A stretch of 64,000 nt of DNA, taken from positions 186,001 to 250,000 of the forward strand of contig NZ_JAQBIE010000001.1 of the NCBI RefSeq assembly GCF_028294535.1, given 5' to 3'. The notes under the pieces were generated by a model. It did no database searches, had not been told where the DNA came from, and worked only from the letters and a program-made list of their open reading frames with translations. Positions 1 to 7,248 of this stretch are shown here, one piece after another. A program made the position numbers and the translations under genes. The stretch is from Paracoccus onchidii. GTDB lineage: Bacteria; Pseudomonadota; Alphaproteobacteria; Rhodobacterales; Rhodobacteraceae. The first letter of the stretch is position 1, and each line of letters starts with the position of its first letter.

Positions 1-1
1 G

Positions 2-142
2 GAAGACGGCCGGAAATCGATTGCGATCACGGTGCGCCTGCAACCGCGCGACAAGACCTTGACCGATGCAGAAATCGAGGCCGTTGGGCAAAAGATCATC
101 GACAAGGTTCAAAAGGCCACTGGCGGGACGTTGCGCGCCTGA
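2..142 (+). CDS. pheT: Phenylalanyl-tRNA synthetase beta subunit, C-terminal end (partial)
   Basis: An open frame enters from the left edge and stops at TGA 140-142, leaving 46 residues. The segment reads KSIAITVRLQPRDKTLTD followed by an acidic helix and ends KATGGTLRA. This matches the last strand-helix unit of the FDX-ACB (anticodon-binding) domain that closes PheT, which charges tRNA-Phe as an alpha2beta2 enzyme in the cytoplasm. The start and the catalytic core lie outside the window. The family call rests on this short C-terminus alone, so it is likely rather than certain. Confidence 0.75.
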   Translation, partial: EDGRKSIAITVRLQPRDKTLTDAEIEAVGQKIIDKVQKATGGTLRA

Positions 143-305
143 CTGTTTCTTGGTTTTGATTGATGACGGGCGTCGGCGGAAACCGGCGCCCGTTCGTATT
201 CGCGCATGTCAGGCGCGATATGAAAAAGGCGGCGTCCAGATCGCGCCGGAATCGCCGTGCTGACAGGTTCGCCGCGTCGCACCTGATTGTCATCGCTGGG
301 AATGA

Positions 306-379
306 TGGAGCGGGTGATGGGAATCGAACCCACGTATTCAGCTTGGAAGGCTGCTGCTCTACCATTGAGCTACACCCGC
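306..379 (-). tRNA. tRNA-Gly (anticodon UCC)
   Basis: On the minus strand the sequence folds as a full cloverleaf of 74 nt, including an encoded CCA end. The acceptor stem starts GCGGGTG and is closed by CACCCGC, followed by discriminator T and CCA. The D arm is AGCTCAATGGTAGAGC, the anticodon loop is CTTCCAA (anticodon TCC), and the T arm contains GGTTCGATTCC. The gene decodes GGA/GGG glycine codons. A promoter with good -35 and -10 hexamers lies directly upstream. Confidence 0.96.
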
Positions 380-388
380 ATCGAAGAC

Positions 389-417
389 GGTATATGACGC
401 CCGCACCGTCGGTGCAA
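389..417 (-). promoter_or_regulatory. Promoter of tRNA-Gly(UCC)
   Basis: The minus strand shows TTGCAC, a 17-nt spacer, then TATACC, ending about 10 nt before the first base of the tRNA. This is a housekeeping sigma70-type promoter, and the same -35 hexamer precedes the other tRNA-Gly in this window. Confidence 0.7.
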
Positions 418-467
418 GTCGTTGCGGTCCGCAGATGGTTGTTTTGTGGCAGATTCTTGCACAAACC

Positions 468-926
468 CTATCGGCGCGCGTTGAAAAAACGTTTCAGCAG
501 CTCGCGCGACGGGGCTGAATCAATGTCGTCAAAGATGTCGGGACGATGATGGCATTGCGGATGATCGAACACGCGGGCACCGTGGTTCACGCCGCCCATC
601 CTGACATCCTGCGCGCCGAAATACAGGGTTTCGATACGCGCGGCCGAGATCGCCGCCGCGCACATCGGGCAGGGTTCCAGCGTCACCCATAGCTTGTGGC
701 CGGGCAGGCGCTCGGATCCGCGCAATGCGCATGCCTTTCGGATCGCCAGAATTTCGGCATGGGCCGTCGGGTCGCACAGCTCGCGGGTGCGGTTGCCTGC
801 GCTGCTCAGGACCATCCCGTCAGGGGCTACGATCACCGCGCCAACCGGGACCTCGCCACGGTTCGCGGCGGCCTCGGCCTCTTTCAGGGCCAGCGCCATA
901 TGCGATGTGAAGGTCATATCCGCCAT
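468..926 (-). CDS. tadA: tRNA-specific adenosine deaminase TadA
   Basis: This 152-residue cytidine/adenosine deaminase-fold enzyme converts A34 to inosine in the anticodon of tRNA-Arg(ACG). The zinc site is intact: HAE at residues 56-58 (His ligand and proton-shuttling Glu) and PCPMC at 85-89 (two Cys ligands). The N-terminus MTFTSHMALALKEAE is typical of rhodobacterial TadA. ATG 926 and ATG 917 are both possible starts, and neither has a strong Shine-Dalgarno sequence. Translation can be read in frame further upstream, but that part overlaps the divergent rluB gene and is not TadA-like. It shares a short divergent region with rluB. Confidence 0.92.
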   Translation of the reverse strand: MADMTFTSHMALALKEAEAAANRGEVPVGAVIVAPDGMVLSSAGNRTRELCDPTAHAEILAIRKACALRGSERLPGHKLWVTLEPCPMCAAAISAARIETLYFGAQDVRMGGVNHGARVFDHPQCHHRPDIFDDIDSAPSRELLKRFFNARR

Positions 927-1035
927 GCACTGGTCCGAATGCTGTGTCTTTGCATTCAAAAGAATCCTTCCCACATGCCCTTCATCGGCATAGAAGGCCA
1001 TTTTTACCCCGCAGCGATGCGAAGGAGAACTCGCA

Positions 1036-2322
1036 ATGACCGACAGCCCCGAAAATTCACAGAAACCCGCGAATGCGGATCGTATTGCCAAGGTCATGGC
1101 CCGCGCCGGCGTCGCAAGCCGCCGCGAGGCTGAGCGCATGATCGTGGAAGGTCGCGTCAGCGTCAACGGGCAGAAGATCAACAGCCCCGCCCTGGATGTC
1201 ACACCGGCGGACAAGATCGTCGTGGATGGCAAAAAGCTGGACGAAAAACAGGAAACCCGCCTGTGGTTGTATTACAAACCGAACGGGCTGGTCACATCGG
1301 AATCCGATGAAAAGGGCCGCCAGACAATCTTTGATGCATTGCCGCGCGACCTGCCGCGGGTCATGACCGTCGGTCGTCTGGATCTCAATTCCGAAGGTTT
1401 GTTGCTTTTGACCAATGACGGCGAGCTGAAGCGCAGGCTTGAACTGCCGGCAACCGGCTGGCTCCGTCGTTATCGCGTTCGTGTTAACGGCACACCGAAT
1501 GATCTGACATTCGATCCGTTGCGTCGTGGCGTCACCATAGATGGCGAAGATTTTGCGCCGATGGAAATCCGTCTGGACAGCCAGCAAGGGGCAAATGCCT
1601 GGGTCACGGTGGGGATCCGCGAGGGCCGCAACCGCGAGATCCGCCGGGCGATGGCGCATGTCGGTTTGCAGGTCAACCGGCTGATTCGAATCGGATACGG
1701 GCCGTTCAAGCTGGTCGGTTTGGAAAAGAATCAGGTGTCCGAGGTCAAGCGTCGGGTTCTGCGCGACCAGTTGGGTGGTCTGTTGACCGGCGAAACAACC
1801 GAGAAAGAGCGTGAGCTGCGCCCGCGGGGGGCGGACACCAAAGAGCGTGGTGACCGCCGCAATCATGCCGAGTCAGGGCGCGGGTTCCGCAAGGATGACG
1901 GGCAGCAGGATCGCCCGCGTCGTTTTTCGACGGGGCGCAGGCCGGATGATGCAGGCTTCGCCAAGCGCGGTCCCAGACAGGAATCCGAGGGTGACAATCG
2001 CCGCGGCCCCGGTGACAAGCGTTTCGGGGGCGCCTCCCCACGTTCAAACGAGGGCGGCGCGGACCGCCCACGTCGCGGTTTTTCGGGACGCTTCGACGAC
2101 AAGGGGGGCGACAGGGCCGGGGGCAAACCGTTCAGAAAGCCATCAGGTGGCAAGCCCGGATTCAAATCCGATCGCGGTGGTTCTGATCGCAGCGGTCAGG
2201 ACGCCTCCTCGCGCGATGGACGTCCCGGCGGTTTTTCACGCCCGGGCGGCAAGCCGGGCGGGCGCTTTTCCGGCAAGCCTGGCGGTGCAAATCGCGGCAA
2301 ACCACGCGGTCCGAAAAGCTGA
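1036..2322 (+). CDS. rluB: rRNA pseudouridine synthase (RluB/RsuA family) with Arg/Gly-rich tail
   Basis: The protein has 428 residues. An S4 RNA-binding domain (about residues 16-62, with RIAKVMARAGVASRREAE) is followed by an RsuA/RluB/RluE catalytic domain. The active-site motif GRLDLNSEGLLLLTNDG carries the catalytic Asp near residue 116. The family isomerises uridine in rRNA, RluB at the 23S peptidyl-transferase region. From about residue 255 the chain becomes a 170-residue low-complexity tail rich in Arg, Gly, Asp, Ser and Lys, ending GKPRGPKS. Bacterial relatives often end near residue 250, so the tail is an added RNA-binding-like, probably disordered extension. The start follows GAAGGAG. 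RluB rather than another family member is the best guess. Confidence 0.88.
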   Translation: MTDSPENSQKPANADRIAKVMARAGVASRREAERMIVEGRVSVNGQKINSPALDVTPADKIVVDGKKLDEKQETRLWLYYKPNGLVTSESDEKGRQTIFDALPRDLPRVMTVGRLDLNSEGLLLLTNDGELKRRLELPATGWLRRYRVRVNGTPNDLTFDPLRRGVTIDGEDFAPMEIRLDSQQGANAWVTVGIREGRNREIRRAMAHVGLQVNRLIRIGYGPFKLVGLEKNQVSEVKRRVLRDQLGGLLTGETTEKERELRPRGADTKERGDRRNHAESGRGFRKDDGQQDRPRRFSTGRRPDDAGFAKRGPRQESEGDNRRGPGDKRFGGASPRSNEGGADRPRRGFSGRFDDKGGDRAGGKPFRKPSGGKPGFKSDRGGSDRSGQDASSRDGRPGGFSRPGGKPGGRFSGKPGGANRGKPRGPKS

Positions 2323-2340
2323 AAGACAGGCTGAGATTCA

Positions 2341-2363
2341 GGGGCACTTCAAGTGCCCCTTTT
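2341..2363 (+). terminator. Rho-independent terminator of rluB
   Basis: GGGGCAC, a TTCAA loop and GTGCCCC form a perfect 7-bp stem followed by TTTT, 18 nt after the rluB stop. The structure touches the end of the convergent hemP gene. Confidence 0.8.
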
Positions 2364-2551
2364 CATTTGGTCAGGATCAGCTTGCCAGCACGGGTGATCC
2401 GCAGTTGATAGATTTGTTCGTCAAGCACGATAAGCGCCTGATTTCCGCCCCGCGTCAATTCCGTAGCGTCATGTTGCGGCAGGCGCGCCAATACGCTGGT
2501 TGCGGGGCGGTTGAATTCGGATGGGCGGGTCGCGGTCATCATCGGCCTCAT
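2363..2551 (-). CDS. hemP: Hemin uptake protein HemP
   Basis: A 62-residue protein ending IYQLRITRAGKLILTK, the diagnostic C-terminal signature of the HemP/HmuP family of small iron- or haem-related proteins. The ATG at 2551 is preceded by TTGGAACC; ATGs at 2542 and 2539 are alternatives, and the ATG at 2584 would give 73 residues. It lies 91 bp downstream of znuA on the same strand, but a TTGACT hexamer and a TGA-N9-TCA iron box just upstream suggest its own iron-controlled promoter. No haem transporter genes are adjacent. HemP has been reported as an RNA-binding activator of haem uptake in some bacteria; its role here is inferred from the family. Confidence 0.85.
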   Translation of the reverse strand: MRPMMTATRPSEFNRPATSVLARLPQHDATELTRGGNQALIVLDEQIYQLRITRAGKLILTK

Positions 2552-2574
2552 TGAACAGGTTCCAAGCTCTCGCA

Positions 2575-2603
2575 ATGCTGACAAAATTTATCAGGTAAGT
2601 CAA
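2575..2603 (-). promoter_or_regulatory. hemP promoter with Iron-Rhodo-box
   Basis: On the minus strand TTGACT (2603-2598) is followed 17 nt later by a weak CAGCAT. Between them lies TGATAAATTTTGTCA (2593-2579), an exact TGA-N9-TCA match to the Iron-Rhodo-box described for iron-responsive genes of Rhodobacterales. The box would overlap the RNA polymerase site, as expected for repression under iron sufficiency. The regulator (IscR or RirA type) is not in this window. Confidence 0.6.
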
Positions 2604-2642
2604 AGTAAAAGAGTCGGAATTATCTGGGCCGATGAAATCAGT

Positions 2643-3668
2643 TCACGATTCGCCCATGCAGTCGGTCAACGTGCGGGCCAGATTCCGCATCAGGGTGGCA
2701 TAGAAATCGGGTCCGCCCTCTAGTTCTGTGCCGGCCGGATCCAGTGCCGCGCCCAGTTTGGTTCCGCTGTTCTCGATGGCCGTTTCGATCAGTTTCGGGT
2801 CGTGGCCGGCTTCGGGAAAGGCGCAATTGACGCCGGTGTCGGCGATTCTTTCGCGGATTTCGCTCAGACGGGCCGCGGATGGGCTGGTAGCGTCGCCCAA
2901 AGACACGGCAATCGCGGGACGTAGCCCGAAATGCGTCGTGAAATAGCCGTATGCGTCGTGAAACACGACAAAGCTCTGGTCAGAGATGGGGGCAAGTTCG
3001 GCGTTCAGTTCTGCGTCCAGATCGCTCAGCCGGGTCGCTGCAGCCTCGGCGTTGGCTTTGTAAGCGTCGGCGTTTTCAGGGTCGAGGCGTGACAGTTCTT
3101 GCGCAATGGCCGCCAACCAGACCGGCCCGTTCTCGGGCGTCAGCCATGCATGCGGGTCGGTGCCGCTGTGATCGTGGTCATGACCATCATGTTCTGCATG
3201 TGCTTCATGTTCATGTTCGTCGTGACTATGTCCTTCGTGATCGTGATCGTGATCGTGATCATGTGCGGCGTGCCCGTGCTCGTCATGCTCTTCATGCGCA
3301 TGGTCGTCATGTGCGGGATCATGTGCGTCGCCGGCGAAACCTTGCAGATGGGTTCCGGGCACATGGGTCAGTTGCAATTGTGATGCAGTGACGCCCGATA
3401 CTGCACGTTCCAGCCAAGGGGTCAGTTCAGGGCCGGTCCAGATCACGGTATCTGCGGATTGCAGCTTGCGCGCATCCGACGGGCGCATCTGATAGTGATG
3501 CAGGCTGGCGCCCGAGGGAATCAGAACCGAAGGTTGGCCAAGATCTCCCATGACTTGCGCAACGAAAGATGCTGTGACCGCAGTATCCGCGACCACCGTC
3601 GGGGGGGCGGCCAGCGTCGGGGTTGCCAGACAGGCTGCGAATGCAGCGACCGAAAGATGAGCATGCAT
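2643..3668 (-). CDS. znuA: Zinc ABC transporter periplasmic binding protein ZnuA
   Basis: The 341-residue protein opens with a signal peptide (MHAHLSVAAFAACLATPTLA). It has the cluster 9 metal-binding fold: an N-terminal lobe with LIPSGASLHHYQMRPSD, a central histidine-rich loop (about residues 115-175), then GTDPHAWLTPENG and a C-terminal lobe with VVFHDAYGYF. The His residues of these motifs bind Zn2+. It delivers zinc to ZnuBC. The loop is unusually long, with dozens of His/Asp/Glu residues, part of it encoded by a tandem 6-nt repeat. The start at 3668 was chosen because it gives a clean signal peptide; a longer in-frame version would run through the Zur box. It is divergent from zur-znuCB. 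Confidence 0.95.
   Translation of the reverse strand: MHAHLSVAAFAACLATPTLAAPPTVVADTAVTASFVAQVMGDLGQPSVLIPSGASLHHYQMRPSDARKLQSADTVIWTGPELTPWLERAVSGVTASQLQLTHVPGTHLQGFAGDAHDPAHDDHAHEEHDEHGHAAHDHDHDHDHEGHSHDEHEHEAHAEHDGHDHDHSGTDPHAWLTPENGPVWLAAIAQELSRLDPENADAYKANAEAAATRLSDLDAELNAELAPISDQSFVVFHDAYGYFTTHFGLRPAIAVSLGDATSPSAARLSEIRERIADTGVNCAFPEAGHDPKLIETAIENSGTKLGAALDPAGTELEGGPDFYATLMRNLARTLTDCMGES
3236..3259. repeat. Tandem hexamer repeat in znuA
   Basis: Four exact copies of CGTGAT follow one another. Read on the minus strand they encode an alternating His-Asp run in the metal-binding loop of ZnuA. Because the unit is two codons, slippage would change loop length without a frameshift. Confidence 0.85.
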
Positions 3669-3712
3669 GGGAAATCGCCTTCTTGGATCGGTTGTGAAAC
3701 CTGTGTAATCAA

Positions 3713-3733
3713 TGTAATAAAATAACAAGTCAA
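3713..3733. promoter_or_regulatory. Zur box and znuA promoter in the znuA/zur divergent region
   Basis: TGTAATAAAATAACA (3713-3727) is a near-perfect 6-3-6 palindrome of the Zur type. On the minus strand TTGACT (3733-3728) directly abuts it as the -35 of znuA, so bound Zur would block the spacer. The only local regulator is zur itself, 30 bp away in the other direction. Confidence 0.75.
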
Positions 3734-3756
3734 CCAGTTTTCAAAGGGTTTCCCTT

Positions 3757-4257
3757 GTGACGCAAGAACGAACCGGCGCGGGGGCCGCATTCGCGCCCCA
3801 TGATCATCAACGCTGTCAGGCGGATGCCTTGCAGGTCGCAGAACAGCGGCTGGCGGCGAAAAAGGCGCGACTGACGCCGGTGCGCCGACGGACATTGGAA
3901 CTGTTGCTGGAATCGCATCGGGCAATGGGCGCATATGAGGTTCTGGAACGCCTTGCTGCCGAAGGCTATGGTAGCCAGCCGCCTGTTGCCTACCGGGCGC
4001 TGGAGTTTCTGGTCCAGCACGGCCTGGCGCATCGCCTGCAGCGGCTGAATGCCTTTGCGGCCTGTTTGCACCCGGAATGCGAACATGCGCCTGCCTTCCT
4101 GATCTGTCGGGTTTGCAGCAAGTTGGCCGAAGTTCCGGCCGGGTATTTGCAGGATGAGCTGGGCGAATTGTCGCAGGACAACGGATTCACGATCGAACGG
4201 CTGACTGTCGAGGCTGTCGGGCTTTGCGCGGGCTGCGCAAAGGCAGGTGCTGCGTGA
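3757..4257 (+). CDS. zur: Zinc uptake regulator Zur (Fur family)
   Basis: This 166-residue Fur-family repressor has a winged-helix domain (LTPVRRRTLELLLESHRAMGAYEVLERL, about residues 38-95) followed by a dimerisation domain with structural-zinc cysteine pairs CRVCSK and CAGCAK. An HPECEH segment contributes further metal ligands. Zn2+-bound Zur represses zinc uptake genes. The start is GTG at 3757, after a weak AAGGG. Its stop overlaps the GTG of znuC (GTGA), so zur-znuC-znuB form a translationally coupled operon. A Zur-like box in the upstream divergent region suggests autoregulation. Placement beside the znu genes makes Zur much more likely than Fur. Confidence 0.93.
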   Translation: MTQERTGAGAAFAPHDHQRCQADALQVAEQRLAAKKARLTPVRRRTLELLLESHRAMGAYEVLERLAAEGYGSQPPVAYRALEFLVQHGLAHRLQRLNAFAACLHPECEHAPAFLICRVCSKLAEVPAGYLQDELGELSQDNGFTIERLTVEAVGLCAGCAKAGAA

Positions 4258-5054
4258 CGCCGTTGATCAAGGCCAGCAACCTGTCGATCCATCGCAGCGG
4301 GACTACGGAAGCGGTTTTGAAGCAGGTCGATTTTTCCATTCGTCCGGGAGAAATCGTGACCGTGGTGGGACCGAACGGGTCGGGAAAGTCTTCGCTGATT
4401 CGCGCGCTTCTGGGGCATATGCCCTTGGCGTCGGGCGGGGTGGCGCGCAAGGCGGGGCTGCGGATCGGCTATGTGCCACAAAAGCTGCAACTGGACAGTG
4501 CGATCCCGATGACGGTTCGCCGTTTCTTGTCCCTGCCACGCCGCGTCAGCGATTCCGTGGCCAGAACCGCGCTGGAGACAACAGGTGTGCCGGGTATCGA
4601 GCAACGACAGCTGACGCGCCTTTCGGGCGGCCAGTTTCAGCGCGTGCTTCTGGCGCGGGCGCTGCTGCATGAACCCGATCTTCTGGTTCTGGATGAGCCG
4701 ACGCAGGGGCTGGATCAACCGGGTATCGTGGCCTTTTACCAGTTGATCGAAGATGTGCGCCAAAAGACCGGCGCGGCTATCCTGCTGGTCAGCCACGATT
4801 TGCTGGTGGTCATGCGGGCCTCGGATCGGGTCATTTGCCTGAACGGGCATATTTGCTGCGAAGGAACCCCAGAAGATGTCAGCGTCGACCCGGCCTATCA
4901 TGCCCTGTTTGGCAGCGGTGCGCGGGGCACCCTTGCGCTGTATCACCATCACCACGATCACGACCACGGCGCGGTATGCGAGCCGAAATTGGGGCAGGGC
5001 GGGTTCTCGGTTTCTGCCAATGATACCCATGTGACGGAACAAACGCGTGCTTGA
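4254..5054 (+). CDS. znuC: Zinc ABC transporter ATPase ZnuC
   Basis: The 266-residue ABC ATPase has Walker A GPNGSGKSS, signature LSGGQ, Walker B LLVLDEP and switch His in LLVSHD. It powers ZnuB-mediated zinc import at the cytoplasmic face of the membrane. The GTG at 4254 was chosen because it overlaps the zur stop by 4 nt and gives the normal N-terminus; an upstream ATG would add 10 unrelated residues. The C-terminus carries a His/Asp cluster (YHHHHDHDHG) followed by about 30 extra residues, which may bind zinc. The 3' end overlaps znuB by 8 nt. Confidence 0.94.
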   Translation: MTPLIKASNLSIHRSGTTEAVLKQVDFSIRPGEIVTVVGPNGSGKSSLIRALLGHMPLASGGVARKAGLRIGYVPQKLQLDSAIPMTVRRFLSLPRRVSDSVARTALETTGVPGIEQRQLTRLSGGQFQRVLLARALLHEPDLLVLDEPTQGLDQPGIVAFYQLIEDVRQKTGAAILLVSHDLLVVMRASDRVICLNGHICCEGTPEDVSVDPAYHALFGSGARGTLALYHHHHDHDHGAVCEPKLGQGGFSVSANDTHVTEQTRA

Positions 5055-5829
5055 CGATTTTCTTATCCGCGCGCTGTTGGCCGGGCTTGGGTTGGCCCTG
5101 GTGACCGGCCCCCTTGGCAGTTTTGTCGTCTGGCGGCGCATGGCCTATTTCGGTGATTCGACGGCGCATGCCTCGATTCTGGGGGTGGCGATCAGTCTTG
5201 CGTTTCACATGTCGATCTATCTTGGCACGCTATCCGTTGCGATCGCGATGGCGGTGCTGGTGACGGTGCTGACCAATCGCGGTCAGGCGATGGATACCGT
5301 TCTGGGCGTTCTGGCGCATTCCGCACTGGCCTTCGGCCTGGTTGCCATCAGCTTTGTGCCTTCGGCCCGCAGCGATCTGAGCGCGTTTTTGTTTGGCGAC
5401 ATCCTGGCGGTGCAGCGTTTCGACCTTGCTCTGATATGGGCTGGGGCCCTGTGCGTGCTTGCGCTGCTGTGCTGGCGATGGCAGCGTATGGTCACTGCCA
5501 CCGTCAATGAAGAACTGGCGATGGCGGCGGGCATCGACCCGCGACTTGAACGGCTGATCCTGTCCCTTGCGCTGGCGGTCGTGGTCGCACTGGCGATCCG
5601 TGTTGTCGGGTCCTTGTTGATTTCGGCATTGCTGATCGTTCCGGCTGCGGCGGCGCGCGGGCGGGTTTCAACCCCAGAGAAAATGGCCCTTCTGGCGACG
5701 GGAATCGCGGTGATTTCCGTGGCGTCGGGCCTGTGGGCCAGCCTGCAATTCGACAGCCCCACGGGACCGTCGATCGTGTCGGCATCCGCGGTTTATTTTG
5801 CAATCGCGCAAATTTTTCGTCGCGTTTAG
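5047..5829 (+). CDS. znuB: Zinc ABC transporter permease ZnuB
   Basis: This 260-residue, almost entirely hydrophobic protein of the ABC-3 permease family has about 7-8 membrane helices. The N-terminal motif (WRRMAYFGDSTAHASILGVA) and the central GIDPRLERLIL segment, the ATPase-coupling region, are typical. It forms the inner-membrane zinc channel with ZnuC. It starts with GTG at 5047 inside the end of znuC. No clear terminator follows it. Confidence 0.93.
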   Translation: MLDDFLIRALLAGLGLALVTGPLGSFVVWRRMAYFGDSTAHASILGVAISLAFHMSIYLGTLSVAIAMAVLVTVLTNRGQAMDTVLGVLAHSALAFGLVAISFVPSARSDLSAFLFGDILAVQRFDLALIWAGALCVLALLCWRWQRMVTATVNEELAMAAGIDPRLERLILSLALAVVVALAIRVVGSLLISALLIVPAAAARGRVSTPEKMALLATGIAVISVASGLWASLQFDSPTGPSIVSASAVYFAIAQIFRRV

Positions 5830-6026
5830 GCCGGGTTTGACGCAGACTTATGCTATTGGCACGCCAAGGGAACCTGCGCGCTCCGGAAGTGTTGGCCAAT
5901 ATGCAACAGTGGACACAAGCCCTAGGGGGAATTGATTTAATGCTGCTTTTCAACCGTCCGGGATTGTGTAACTGTCTCTTCGATGTTGCCGGAAACGGCA
6001 GCTTTCAAATGTAACGGAGCATGATC

Positions 6027-6230
6027 ATGACCAAATTCGCTACTTTCGCTGCCGCTCTCGGCCTGACCGCAACCTCGGCTCTGGCTGGTGGCTATGTTGC
6101 ACCCGTCGTCGACGTCGAGCCCGTCGTCATCGAAGAAGAGCCCGCGTCCTCGAACGCTGGCCTGGTGATCCCCGCCCTGCTGCTGCTGGGCGTGATCGCT
6201 GCTGTTGCTTCGGACGACGACGACAGCTGA
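6027..6230 (+). CDS. Small exported or membrane protein, unknown function
   Basis: A 67-residue protein: a signal peptide (MTKFATFAAALGLTATSALA), a short Val/Pro/Glu-rich segment (VAPVVDVEPVVIEEEP), one hydrophobic helix (LVIPALLLLGVIAAVA) and a tail of acidic residues (SDDDDS). I recall similar small proteins in many Rhodobacteraceae, none with a known role. GGAG at 6016-6019 stands 7 nt before the ATG at 6027 but only 1 nt before another in-frame ATG at 6021, so 6027 is the better start. It is monocistronic: 197 bp separate it from znuB, and a strong terminator follows. Confidence 0.75.
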   Translation: MTKFATFAAALGLTATSALAGGYVAPVVDVEPVVIEEEPASSNAGLVIPALLLLGVIAAVASDDDDS

Positions 6231-6264
6231 TTACGGAACAGGTCGGTTTATCCGGTCTGTTTTG

Positions 6265-6302
6265 AAGGGGGTTGGCCTGGTGCCAGCCCCCTTTACTTTT
6301 TT
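6265..6302 (+). terminator. Rho-independent terminator of the small membrane protein gene
   Basis: A 10-bp stem (GGGGGTTGGC with GCCAGCCCCC, one G-U pair) around a CTGGT loop is followed by TTTAC and six Ts. It ends the gene at 6027-6230. Confidence 0.85.
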
Positions 6303-6530
6303 GGGTGCTATCGCTTTGGGCGCGGGCCTGCATGCGATCATGCTGGACGTTTGATCGGGACCTCCGGGGAGCGTCTCTTTTTTTGCAGATTGCGCGCGTG
6401 GCGCGTCTCTGTTCGCAGCAGGCCATGTCCCGACATCTTCGAAAAGCTGGGCATCATCCATGACACTGCGCTGATGTGCGGTGGCTTCGAGATCCCGCGA
6501 AAAGATTATGCTCTTTCGGCAGGTCAAATA
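6303..6530. other. Intergenic stretch without recognisable gene
   Basis: About 230 bp between two terminators. Short open frames exist on the plus strand (for example 6351-6545), but they lack a recognisable family, a convincing ribosome-binding site and rhodobacterial codon bias, and one runs into the terminator hairpin. I see no RNA gene or repeat here. Confidence 0.5.
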
Positions 6531-6558
6531 AAAAAGGCCGCGTGAAGGGCGGCCTTTT
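6527..6558 (-). terminator. Rho-independent terminator of the yjbH-yjbF operon
   Basis: AAAGGCCGC and GCGGCCTTT form a 9-bp stem. On the minus strand it is followed by a T-rich run (TTTTTTATTT), 25 nt after the yjbF stop. Confidence 0.85.
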
Positions 6559-6582
6559 CCATGGAGGTCAGGGGAACAGTGC

Positions 6583-7248
6583 TTAGGGGCGCAGGGTCTG
6601 GACGGTGACATATCCCAGTGCCGGTCCCACCCATTGGCGCGACACGGCGATCTGTCCGCCCTGGGTCATATAGCTGTTCTGGAAGCTGGTGTCGTGCCCT
6701 TCACAGCTTTCGATCGTCACGCCGGGCTTTGGGCCCGCGCCAACTGTGCAGGTGAATTGCAGCGGACGTTCCTTGCCGTCACCCGAGTAATAGCGCATGA
6801 CGCGCTGCGCTGTGCCTGTGCGGCCCGCACGGATCAGGGCTTCGGTCTGGGGTTCCGCGACCGACAGGTCATTACCCAGTCCTCGCGTGCCGACCAACAT
6901 GCCACCGCGCATGATCAGCGCCTCTTCCGAGGGCGTCATATAGGTCCGTTGGCCGCCGTTCTGACCGGTCATGGCCATGATCTGCGTACGGCCCAGACCT
7001 TCGAAACCGACCTGGATCAGCGGGGCAGGATTGACGCGCAGCGCCTCGGCTGCCGCTTCCTGAGGCGATTTCGGCGGTGCCTTCGGCGCTTCGGTCTTGG
7101 CGGCGCTGCGCGAGATGGCCGCATCGGTCGCGGTTTTCAGCAGCACATCGATTGCGGCACCGCTGGCCCCATCGCCGGTATCGTTGCCACAGGCTGACAG
7201 CATCGCCAGCAGGGTCGCTGCGATTGCGGTATTGCGAGCCATGTTCAT
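6583..7248 (-). CDS. yjbF: YjbF-family exopolysaccharide lipoprotein
   Basis: A 221-residue lipoprotein with lipobox LSAC (Cys 20) and a mature domain typical of the YjbF/GfcB family (GFEGLGRTQIMAMTGQNGG, then TYMTPSEEALIMRGGMLVGT). Members sit in the outer membrane and belong to group 4 capsule or yjbEFGH exopolysaccharide systems. It follows yjbH directly: its ATG overlaps the yjbH stop (ATGA), so the two are translationally coupled. An ATG at 7242 would give a slightly shorter signal peptide. Homologues of yjbE and yjbG are not beside it, so this is a reduced two-gene version of the operon. Confidence 0.85.
   Translation of the reverse strand: MNMARNTAIAATLLAMLSACGNDTGDGASGAAIDVLLKTATDAAISRSAAKTEAPKAPPKSPQEAAAEALRVNPAPLIQVGFEGLGRTQIMAMTGQNGGQRTYMTPSEEALIMRGGMLVGTRGLGNDLSVAEPQTEALIRAGRTGTAQRVMRYYSGDGKERPLQFTCTVGAGPKPGVTIESCEGHDTSFQNSYMTQGGQIAVSRQWVGPALGYVTVQTLRP

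Noticed and set aside
3236..3259. Short tandem repeat considered as a CRISPR or recombination site
   Set aside because: There are no spacers, the unit is 6 nt and it lies in the ZnuA His-rich coding loop.
3099..3383. Met/Val/Ile-rich plus-strand frame opposite the znuA His loop
   Set aside because: The hydrophobic pattern is the complement of His/Asp codons and is not a membrane protein.
5901..6014. 37-codon plus-strand reading frame upstream of the small membrane protein
   Set aside because: No ribosome-binding site, no recognisable sequence, and it sits in a likely promoter region.
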